The translations under genes were made by a program, and so were the position numbers. This document shows positions 37,501 through 44,800 of a stretch of 64,000 bases of DNA, in pieces; position 1 is the stretch's first letter; each line of letters begins with the position of its first letter. The notes beneath the pieces are model-generated. The model worked only from the letters and a program-made list of their open reading frames with translations, did not search any database and was not told the origin of the DNA. The DNA comes from Todiramphus chloris collaris (Eukaryota; Chordata; Aves; Coraciiformes; Alcedinidae): the NCBI GenBank assembly GCA_025345505.1, contig JANVCC010000018.1, positions 4,772,490 to 4,836,489 on the forward strand, written 5' to 3'.

Positions 37501-37820
37501 ACCCGTCACCAGCTAAACGCTCCCGGCGTTGGCAACCGGGGCAGGAAAGCGGCGAAGTTAAAGCAGGAGCTCCTCGGCTCCTTTCCCCTGGCGGCAGCCG
37601 CCCTGAGCGCACACCCAGAAGCAGGCAGGCCGCCTGCCGTTACCTTGCTCCTGGCTCGCTCTATAAACTCCAGAGGAGCTTTCCCGAACTGAAACGCAGC
37701 TCCAAACCAAGGGATCCAGCTCCTGATGCAAGGAGGGGAGCTCGGGTTTCTCGGCTGAAAGAGAACAGCCTTGACAACCAGAAGTCCCAGGATGGCTGCC
37801 AAGAGGAGAGCGAGAGCCAT
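13526..37820 (-). CDS. CYP39A1: CYP39A1, 24-hydroxycholesterol 7-alpha-hydroxylase, 12 coding exons
   Basis: The gene encodes a microsomal cytochrome P450 that adds a 7-alpha hydroxyl to oxysterols, chiefly 24-hydroxycholesterol, towards bile acids. Coding exons in transcript order: 37644-37820, 30068-30203, 28768-28942, 27710-27859, 26755-26848, 24586-24684, 22603-22693, 21470-21603, 20575-20670, 19103-19191, 15432-15519, 13526-13597. They total 1401 bases, 466 residues plus stop; the human protein is 469. All introns are GT-AG and every phase fits. Residues 1-20 form a membrane anchor. The I-helix has WASQAN (269-274), with Asn where most P450s carry Thr, a trait of the CYP7/8/39 group. ExxR is E331-R334. 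The heme loop [10 protein letters not shown] places the ligand Cys at 411. No frameshift or stop breaks the frame, so it is probably functional. The family call is from remembered homology with human CYP39A1. Confidence 0.95.
14115..14202. repeat. Identical 39-mer on both sides of an assembly gap
   Basis: AGCTATAGGGCACGTGTGCC and the next 19 bases occur at 14115-14153 and again at 14164-14202, with ten N between them. Perfect identity right up to the N run indicates overlapping contig ends that were not merged. It lies in intron 11 of CYP39A1. Confidence 0.95.
14154..14163. other. Assembly gap (10 N)
   Basis: Ten N bases. The flanking identical 39-mers suggest that the true gap length may be negative. 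Confidence 0.99.
14595..15298 (+). mobile_element. CR1 LINE fragment, sense to plus strand
   Basis: A 5'-truncated CR1 carrying the end of ORF2 ([40 protein letters not shown]), then TTGTTAGGCACTGGAACAGG and the tail TTTTATGATTCTATGATTCA. It sits in intron 11 of CYP39A1, opposite to the gene's direction. The frame is broken before the usual end. Confidence 0.9.
15432..15519 (-). CDS. CYP39A1: CYP39A1 coding exon 11
   Basis: Encodes residues 414-443, starting with the Arg split across the intron and continuing [20 protein letters not shown], the L-helix after the heme Cys. It ends KE at a phase-0 GTAAAT donor. Confidence 0.95.
19103..19191 (-). CDS. CYP39A1: CYP39A1 coding exon 10 (heme-binding loop)
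   Basis: Encodes residues 385-413: [20 protein letters not shown] then GGGKHQCPG. FxxGxxxCxG is intact, with Cys411 as the axial heme ligand. The acceptor is TTCCCACAG after a long poly-T. Confidence 0.97.
19322..19338. repeat. TGCA tetranucleotide repeat
   Basis: Four TGCA units after a short poly-T, in intron 9 of CYP39A1. Simple sequence only. Confidence 0.8.
20575..20670 (-). CDS. CYP39A1: CYP39A1 coding exon 9
   Basis: Encodes residues 353-384, [20 protein letters not shown] followed by [12 protein letters not shown]. This is the P450 segment before the PERF-like region. Both ends are phase 0, with donor GTAAGT. Confidence 0.95.
21470..21603 (-). CDS. CYP39A1: CYP39A1 coding exon 8 (K-helix)
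   Basis: Encodes residues 308-352. It holds [20 protein letters not shown] with the conserved ExxR pair E331 and R334, which locks the heme-binding core. Donor GTGAGT, acceptor ACCACAG. Confidence 0.95.
22603..22693 (-). CDS. CYP39A1: CYP39A1 coding exon 7
   Basis: Encodes residues 278-307: [20 protein letters not shown] then [10 protein letters not shown]. This is the end of the I-helix and the J-helix region. The frame is clean throughout. Confidence 0.95.
24586..24684 (-). CDS. CYP39A1: CYP39A1 coding exon 6 (I-helix)
   Basis: Encodes residues 245-277 and includes [17 protein letters not shown]. The Asn at 274, in place of the usual oxygen-activating Thr, is the family trait. Both ends are phase 0, and the donor is GTAAGTAC. 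Confidence 0.95.
25137..25742 (-). mobile_element. CR1 LINE fragment, antisense to plus strand
   Basis: The plus strand begins ATCACAGAATCATAGAATGA and goes on with TTTGGGTTGGAAGGGACCTT, the reverse complement of a CR1 tail. The minus strand keeps 109 open codons of ORF2 C-terminus ([40 protein letters not shown]). It lies in intron 5 of CYP39A1, in the same direction as the gene. Confidence 0.93.
26755..26848 (-). CDS. CYP39A1: CYP39A1 coding exon 5
   Basis: Encodes residues 213-244: the Arg split across the intron, then [20 protein letters not shown] and [11 protein letters not shown]. It matches the human [15 protein letters not shown] segment as I recall it. The donor is GTAAAC. Confidence 0.93.
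27710..27859 (-). CDS. CYP39A1: CYP39A1 coding exon 4
   Basis: Encodes residues 163-212: [20 protein letters not shown], then [20 protein letters not shown] and ASQMPECFL. It starts and ends inside a codon after two bases (AG), which restores Arg on both sides. Confidence 0.95.
28768..28942 (-). CDS. CYP39A1: CYP39A1 coding exon 3
   Basis: Encodes residues 105-162, including [40 protein letters not shown] and [18 protein letters not shown]. It covers the B'-C helix region. The acceptor is TGTATTTAG and the donor GTAAGG. Confidence 0.95.
29150..29524 (+). mobile_element. CR1 LINE 3' fragment, sense to plus strand
   Basis: It carries GGAGAGGCTGAGAGAGCTGG, then AGGAACAGGTTGCCCAGAGA and the closing TTCTTTGATTCTATCATATG. 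It is a diverged, 5'-truncated copy in intron 2 of CYP39A1. Confidence 0.85.
30068..30203 (-). CDS. CYP39A1: CYP39A1 coding exon 2
   Basis: Encodes residues 60-104, [20 protein letters not shown] followed by [20 protein letters not shown] and AVENA. It matches the human [21 protein letters not shown] block as I recall it. The acceptor is GTTCCAG. Confidence 0.95.
30650..31068. repeat. Polypyrimidine CTTTCC/CCCTTT block, about 0.4 kb
   Basis: Nearly pure C and T on the plus strand. It starts with regular CTTTC pentamers and passes, after the N gap, into CCTTTCCCTTT and CCCCTTTCCCTT variants. On the CYP39A1 transcript strand (intron 1) it is a polypurine GGGAAA-type tract. Open frames through it (Lys/Gly/Glu on one strand, Phe/Pro on the other) are artefacts of composition. 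Confidence 0.97.
30707..30716. other. Assembly gap (10 N) inside the polypyrimidine block
   Basis: Ten N sit exactly in the purest CTTTC repeat, so the true array length is unknown. Confidence 0.99.
31423..31470. repeat. Three-copy 16-bp tandem repeat
   Basis: GGAAATCAAAAGCCCT occurs three times in a row, the last copy with small changes. It is intronic (CYP39A1 intron 1). Confidence 0.85.
33150..33386 (+). mobile_element. CR1 LINE 3' end, sense to plus strand
   Basis: It carries CCCTGGAACAGGCTGCCCAG, AGGTTGTGGAGTCTCCTCTA, GGGGGGTTGGACTTGATGAT and the octamer-like tail ATTCTATGATTCTCTGATTC. It is about 240 bases long, in CYP39A1 intron 1 and opposite to the gene. Confidence 0.9.
35388..35445 (-). 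mobile_element. Short diverged CR1 tail, antisense
   Basis: AGAATCATTATTAAGGTTGG AAACGACCTT, then a degraded form of the usual ATCATC...CCAACC block. Only the last 60 bases or so of an element are kept. Confidence 0.6.
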
Positions 37821-37880
37821 TTTCGCCTCTCGGCCGCGGCCGCGGCTCCTCCCGCCGCAGGGTGAACAGGGCCTCTTGTA
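37430..37880 (-). promoter_or_regulatory. CYP39A1: CYP39A1 GC-rich promoter and first-exon region
   Basis: CpG becomes frequent here, against a CpG-poor background, with CGGCCGCGGCCGCGGCTCCT just upstream of the start codon. This is the pattern of a CpG-island promoter covering exon 1. No TATA box is obvious. The exact start of transcription cannot be read from the sequence. Confidence 0.6.
37644..37820 (-). CDS. CYP39A1: CYP39A1 coding exon 1
   Basis: Encodes residues 1-59. The start [20 protein letters not shown] gives a hydrophobic ER anchor, followed by the Pro-rich hinge NPSSPPC and by [20 protein letters not shown]. This Met was chosen because the anchor and hinge line up with human CYP39A1, and the context (GCGAAAATGG) is good. 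The longer upstream frame on this strand is not needed. Confidence 0.95.
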
Positions 37881-38203
37881 CGGGCCGTGCCAGCTGATCA
37901 CTGCCATGGAGACAAGATGGCAAAGCACCAGGCGGACGAGCCCTTGTTTTGTAAAAGGCAGAGCCAGTTCTGCTCTGCTCTTGGGCGAGGACCAGCTTGA
38001 CCGCTTTGCACAATTCCGCCGTTGCTGGGACAGACCTTTGAACGTTGCGTCCGGGGCTGGAAGGCTGCCCAAGCAGCTGTGGACACAGCCAGGGACAGCG
38101 TGTGTTGCTTTCTTCAGTTAAAAAAAAAATAAAATTTTTTGGCAGTATCGAGACTCTGAAGTAGAGAGGCTGTGATTTGCAGACATTTAGCTTTCAGCAA
38201 GGC

Positions 38204-38372
38204 ACAGAAACACAGAATATCGGGGGTTGGAAGGGACCTCCGGAGATCATCGAGTCCAACCCCCCTGTCAGAGCAGGGTCACCCAGGGCAGGCCACACAG
38301 GAACAGATCATAGAACCATAGAATTGTCAGGGTTGGAAGGGACCTTAAAGATCATCTAGTTCATCTAGTGTT
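38204..38372 (-). mobile_element. Two CR1 tails head to tail, antisense
   Basis: A first tail (CACAGAATATCGGGGGTTGG AAGGGACC...) runs to about 38308. A second complete tail begins at once, ATCATAGAACCATAGAATTG TCAGGGTTGG. This is either a CR1 inserted at the truncation point of another or an internal duplication. Confidence 0.85.
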
Positions 38373-40254
38373 TTTGTCTTCTTTTCCTCTGGCTCTTTGT
38401 CCAAATCTCTTCTGCTCAGTCCCAGTATCTGATTCTAAGGCCCAGTCTCCTTGGGTGAACAAACCCTGCTCAGCAATCCAAACTTGAGCTTTCAAATTTG
38501 CTTAATAGACAAGCACCCAGCTGTACCTCACATCTACACTCCTCCCTTTACTCAAATACTACCCTCACAAAAGCATTTCATTTTTAATCAGGCTCAGCCT
38601 TTCTGTCTCTGTGCTCAAAACTGTTTCTGCATGTCCTTCCTTCTGAACCCTCCTTAGTTCTGTCCCTTTCTCTTTGTGTCCATGCTCCCAAATCTTGACA
38701 GAATAAAGCCATACTGGTGTCTGAATTCGAGCTAGACCTGGACTGTGCTTCAACTTGTCCCCATGAATATTTTTATAGTAGTTCAATAGTTACTAACCCA
38801 GAGGCTCTATCCACTCAGCAGCTTTATGTATTCTACCAGGCGGACATAGTTCGTTGCTACTACATTTTGTAACACCATACCACAGGAACTGTTTGGATGA
38901 TGCACAATTTGTACAACATTTGGTGAGAACATGAGTATTTCACTGAAAATGCTTTGTACAGATATGGTTTAAGTCCATTCTTATACAGGAATAGGTGCAC
39001 AGACAGGAACCTGCATGTGCAGACAGGCAGTACAGTAAAAAAAAGCACAACAGAAATACACCTGATAGTAGGTTAAGAGATGTTAAAGATGCATCTATGG
39101 CCTTCATGAAACAGTCCCACTGAAATACATTGGGATGTTACCTATGTTAGTCATAGGTGCAGAAGAACAAACCCAAATATGCCAACCGTGATGAGCAGCT
39201 TGTGGATCTCCATCTTGCAAACGGTCTGGAAGAAAACAGATGAATCACTTTTAACTGTGATATCACTACACTGCTGTGTTCACTTGTCACAGCTCTTTGT
39301 GTGTTTATTTCCTGGCTTTGCTTCATCCATTAAAGTCTTTCTTTTCCTACAAAGGGGTAAAGTGATGAGAGCTAAAGGCCTTGTAATATTGCAGTACATT
39401 TTTATGACACACACAGCCTGAGTGATAAGTGCAAAGTGATCTATGTTTAGAGGTTAGGCAAGCCCTCAACCCTCTGTGAAGACATTTGTTGAAAGCTTTT
39501 GTGTTTGTTTTGGACACTTTTTTTTGTTTACCTTCTGCTTTTGGGACACAGTTTGGTGAAGGACATGGGACACTACTGACAGGCACTATTGGGAGGAGGA
39601 CACAACCATTATGGTGGTGTGATTGTCATTAACAAGCTTTCCTCAGACTAGGTCCTAGTCCTGGACAGATAATAGTTAATGGTCTTTCCAGTGTAAACCA
39701 ACACAGACACTGATGGAAGCTGGTGAGAGGATTGGGGCAGTTTGGCTTCCTTTCTCCAGCAGCACACAACCCTCCCAGACCTGCTGCTGCATCTCCATTG
39801 CATCTGAAGTCCTTGCTGCCTCCCTGCACGTCCCAACTGGCCTTTGATCAAACTGCCTTTAGACAGAAAACACTAAATGCTGTCTTGCTGAAAACTGAAG
39901 TAAATAAATAGGAAGGGTCCTGTCTGCTGGAGCTGTCTCTCTCAGGATCTGGGGATATATAAACTCCATCTGTTTGATGGACCTCTGCGAGCACTGGCCT
40001 TCTCTGCTCCACAAATCACAGAGCTGTCCATGCAAGTGTCTGTCTTCAGGTCAGGCTCATTTCAAAGATGCTGAAAGAGAGAAAATTCTTCCTCACCACC
40101 ATCCCCAAATCAATCTGGTTTTAAAAAGAACTTATTTCCCCAGACTAAAATGACCACAGAGAGCTGCTCTCTCCATAGGATGCCACAATGTTATGGGGTT
40201 TATTTTCAGGAGGGATCTAGCTGATGCTTCCCATCCCTAAAGCATGGTTATAGA

Positions 40255-40452
40255 GAAGACAGAGCAAGACTGTCCCCAGAGGTGTACTGGAGCAGGCTGT
40301 GAAATGCCCATCCTTGGAGGCTTACAGGTGACCAAACAAGACCCTGGGCAACTTGGTGCTCAGCTGTGCCTCAAGCTATCCCTGCTGTGAGTAGAGGACT
40401 GCACTAGATGACCTCTAGAGGTCCTCTCCAACCTAAGTTATGAATCGATGAT
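40255..40452 (+). mobile_element. CR1 LINE 3' end, sense to plus strand, diverged
   Basis: It carries GTACTGGAGCAGGCTGTGAA, CCCATCCTTGGAGGCTTACA and CTAGATGACCTCTAGAGGTC CTCTCCAACC. The final tail is worn to TATGAATCGATGAT. Confidence 0.8.
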
Positions 40453-41743
40453 ATACAGGACGATATAGAGTGGCACAAGCTGACCCAAGCACAGAGAATA
40501 GCTATGGAGGGAGGCACAAAAGTGTCAACAGCAGATTGCATCAACTGTCTAGAGTCAGGCTCTGAACCACTCCTACCTCCAGTGCAGCCAGGCATGGTTG
40601 CAATAAATTACAATATGCCTTCTTCCCATTTTAATCAGGGGTTTTGTCAGTAGCTTGCTTTATCGCTGCAGGAATTCTAATGAATTCTAAGCCAAAGAAG
40701 GATCCAATTTAATACCCATTACTGGTGACCGATGAGATAAATTCATCAGACTTTAGCTGAATATTTCACCTGCAATGCTCCCTTCATTTCTCTGAATCAC
40801 TGTGACGGGGACCGCACACCAAAGTGTTTGGCAGTCAGAGAGGGGTGTGGGGAGGATAAGTTTCTGTGACTTAAAAAAATTTCCAAATCCTCAGCATGAG
40901 GATTAGTGATTAATGGCTAATGATTAACTTAGTGATTCAGCTGAGCCTTAATGATGAATGAAAAGCTTCTCATGAACAGCGCATGCCTTACCCCTTTTTT
41001 CTTTTTTTCCTTTTTTTTTTTTTTATGATGAGAACCTAAGTATGCCTACCTTAATTTCAGAGAAATTAGGACAGGTCCACAATTAACAGGGCTTCAGCAT
41101 CCAGTCAGGAGAAGCTTTAAACCTTTCACATACAGGGCTTTGGGCAGAGATCGGCTTCTGCTTTCCTAGGTTTGCGTGCCCCTTGCTCACACTGCGCTGC
41201 TCTGTGCCTGACCCCCAGGAAACTGGGGTTGCTATAAGTACCCCAGCACCCCAGCTCAGCATGTAGATGTTGGTCCATCATCCATCTCGGACGCTTGTGG
41301 AGCTGTTTGACACGGGGATGCAGGCTGGGGGCTCCTGAGGAGCCGCTGTCAATCACAGCATCCTGTAACGCACACACCCCCAGCGTGTGTTCTCATAATC
41401 TTCAGCTCTCAATGATTTTGATATTTCATGTCATTCCATGTAGAGAATGGGCACAATTCTGCCTGTGCCTGCACCCACCCCGGCGGTTGGCTGGCAGAGG
41501 GTAGTGTTGGAGACAGACTACATTTCCCAGGAGCCTGTTGCGCAGAAGTCTCTCGTGTCGCTACACAAGGTCCTTGCAGCTCTGCGGGGAGCGCTTCGGG
41601 CTGCTGCGGTTCCTGGTGCTGGGGAAAGATGACCTTCAGCAGTTTGTCTGCTAAAGGACCTAGAACAGAGCTGAGCTAGGGGCTGCCTTTGCTCCAGACC
41701 CTGCCAGGCTGGCTGCTTGGCCCTGGTTCACGTTAGACGCTAG

Positions 41744-41846
41744 ATGTCACCTGGAGAAGAAGAGAAGAGCTTACCCCTTCCAGAGAGATGGCCCCGAGCC
41801 AGCAAATTCGCTCTGTCAGCCTTTGCGGCGGCTGTGGCAGAACTAG
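41744..41846 (+). CDS. SLC25A27: SLC25A27 coding exon 1
   Basis: Encodes residues 1-34, [20 protein letters not shown] then [14 protein letters not shown]. The Met was chosen because it aligns with the human start MSVPEEEE. The donor is GTACAG, leaving one base of codon 35. Confidence 0.93.
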
Positions 41847-44800
41847 GTACAGCTCAGCGGCATTTTCTCAGAGGGAAGGGGGTCCGAATGTACTTACAGG
41901 GGCTCCGAATGTACTTACAGGGGGTAGGGGGAATTCCAGTCCCCGGGTGCCTTGTTCTTCTCAGTATTCGCTCCGGCTTTTCCTCTCCAGCAAATCTGTT
42001 CATTCCACTCTTGTGACACTTCAATAATTTAAGCCTTGTGAGTGTTTTATGCCACTTGACCGTGGCTGGAGGTGGGGGGGGGAGGGTTCTTCAGGTTGAA
42101 ATCTTTGCCTCCAAGGCAGAGGGGCTGCAGACAGTAACCCAGAGCAGATGTGACTGATCAGCTTTGCTGCTTTCTGGAAGCAGACCGAAGAGGCAAGGAT
42201 GATCCGTTGCCTGAGCTAATAGCAATGGGGGCTGACTTCTTTAGGAATTTTGCTTTTCATAGTTAGTGCAGGTTAAGCAATGAAAAACTGAACCTTATGT
42301 TTCTGGTTACCATGGAGATGTCTGTAAAAATGGAGTGTAGCGAAGTGCTTGCTGAAGTGTGGCAAAGCAGCGCCCTGGCATCCGCGTAGCACTACTCGGT
42401 GATCAGTAACTTATTGGGAATATTTCTCAGCACATTCTATATAATTTCTACAAGCTCTTTCTTACAGGCAGATCTGTTGCATTGCTCTAACACTTTGGAA
42501 CCTCTCGATCTTTGCTGATCTTTAAACATGGATACCAAACGTAGTGCACAAACAGACTGTAAATCTGCTGTGGCTTTGAGCAGTGACTGCATTCCCCTGG
42601 CACCTCTCAGCCCTGCAGCGTTGTGTGTCGCAGAGCTACGGAACCAAAGACAACCCCTGCCCCTGAGCACTCGCTGCCTGAGAGAGGCTGGGAAGCTCCA
42701 GCACCCAGTAAGACACTCCTGGCTTGGAGCTGAAATTGGGGACAGGAAATATTTACCCACAGTGTTTCAGGAGCAGTCCCAGGAAGGGAGGCAGACCGCC
42801 TTCCTCAGACACCAATTATTTCAGTAAGAGAAGTAACAGTCTAAACATGATTTTTGTGTCTGCATCAGCAAACCAGCATGTTTTAGGGTGGTTCATAGGA
42901 TAGATGCTCACCTGCGTGTGTGTCTGCACTACGATGGCCACTGTGGGACTGTCCCTGACTGTAACGTGTGTTACCATCGTGCAGGGCAGAACAGGAGAGG
43001 CCACACAATTGAGAAGAGATTTGACTGATCTTTATTCAGGGGTAGTAGCCGGAACAGGATTTTTAATCCCGAGTCTCTTGGGAAGTACACATATTGCATG
43101 AAAAATCTGCAAAAAGAAATAAGGGGCTTAGTATGGAACAGGAGTGTATTTTGGTTACTCGTGGCCAGAGCCACTTTTAACAGATCTGGATGTGACTCTT
43201 CTGTTCTCTGTGAATCACTGGGGGACAGTCCCTGCTGCCTGCTGGTGCTTGCACAGCCCCCTTGGCCACCTTCCAGGGGGGACTGTGGTGCGGATGTCAC
43301 CAGCAATGGTAGGTCTCCCCATAGCTGCACTCGTATTCATGTTTGTTCCCTTCTCTTTCTCTTCAGTGACATTTCCCCTGGATCTCACAAAAACTCGGCT
43401 GCAGGTCCAAGGGGAAGCTGCCGTTCATCGCAAGGGAGCGGGCGCCGGGCAGGCGGCCCCTTACCGGGGCATGCTGCGCACCGCGGCGGGCATCGTGCAA
43501 GAGGAGGGCTTACGAAAGCTCTGGCAAGGAGCCACCCCAGCAGTCTACCGCCACATAGGTGATTATCTGCTCATGGTGGGACAAGGTTGGGTCCTGCTTT
43601 CTATGGCCAGTGGCCTTTTGGGGTGAGCTTGCCGTGTCTTCTTGTCCTTTAAATATATCTGCGAGGACTTCTTCAGTCTAGCCTGCAATGCCACTTTGAA
43701 ATATACGGGATTCCGGCTCAGTATCATCTCCTCCTTCTCTTGCCTGTTCCTTAGGCTTTTTCTTGCTTCTGGGAAAACAAAATGTGACTCCCCTGTCATC
43801 TTTGCAGGAAGGTTTTTCAGCACAAGCAGGCACTTGGAGTCCTCAAACAATAAATATCTTCTATTTAAGGGAAGTGGGGACAGGCTGGGAAAAAAAGATA
43901 AGTACTAGGATGAAGAAATGCATTAGTGGTTTGGCCGCAGGTAACAGCTTTCTGGGTTTTATTTGGAAATACGGTGACAGCAGTAAACCTCAGAAACACT
44001 TGTGGGAGGTTTTGTGCTTGGCACCAGCTGAGAAGGAAGTTCTGCGGTTGCATCTCTGTAGCTTGCAGGCATAAGCCGTGCTGCCTCCTGGCAGATGGAT
44101 GGCTCAGCCAGAGAGATTCCCTGATGCTACAAAGTTCTGGCTCTAGCATTGCCACCGGGCAGCCCCCTCGCTTTCCCCATTTTGATCATGCACGTGAAAG
44201 CAGTGACCAGCTCACCCAGGTGAGCTCTGGGGTGTTTCACAACCAATCTCTTGACCTTTCTATCACAGAGAGACCTTCAGAAATGGCAGACCGGAGGATC
44301 ACCTCCTGCTTTTGTTTTCCACAGTGTACTCTGGCGTTCGGATGGTTGCGTACGAACATCTCCGTGACTCTGTACTTGGCAGGGCTGAGGATGAAAGCTT
44401 TCCTTTCTGGTAATGTCGAGTGTTTATGCTTTTGCCTGTTTGGGGATCATCCTAATTGTAGGAATCCTGCAGCCCTAAAAGCTGTCTTCTCCTCATGGCT
44501 CTTCTACCCCAAAGAGTGTAAATGTAAAGCAGGGGTTTAAGCATTGATAATGGACTTGCTGGTTTTAGTTGCAGGGCGGTATCTTTCCATTCAGCTGAGC
44601 CAAGCTGCACTTGCAGCTTGTGCCCTGCTCAGCTCTGGGGTCATCCAAGAGCCCTGCTAGGTCCACATGGCGAGAGCACACTTGTCCAAAGCTATGATGG
44701 ATGCGTCAAACATCCTCTGGAGGTTTGCAGAAAAGAAGCCAGGTGGTAGATCTCAGATTTCCAGTTGCTGGAGGGATGGGGCCTGCTATGTGCTGTCCAG

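Larger units (their letters stand above)
37821..41743. other. Spacer between divergent CYP39A1 and SLC25A27
   Basis: About 3.9 kb with no supported exon. The first few hundred bases probably belong to the CYP39A1 promoter, and the last few hundred to the SLC25A27 promoter or 5' UTR. Between them are a stacked pair of CR1 tails near 38.2-38.4 kb and one CR1 end near 40.3-40.45 kb. Any 5' untranslated exon of SLC25A27 is invisible here. Confidence 0.6.

Noticed and set aside
42304-42320. Possible RFX X-box (GGTTACCATGGAGATG) in SLC25A27 intron 1
   Set aside because: Only one half-site is good and the location is intronic; matches of this quality occur by chance.
43926-44540. 204-codon plus-strand open frame over SLC25A27 exon 3
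   Set aside because: It reads exon 3 in a different frame from the carrier protein and is mostly intron.
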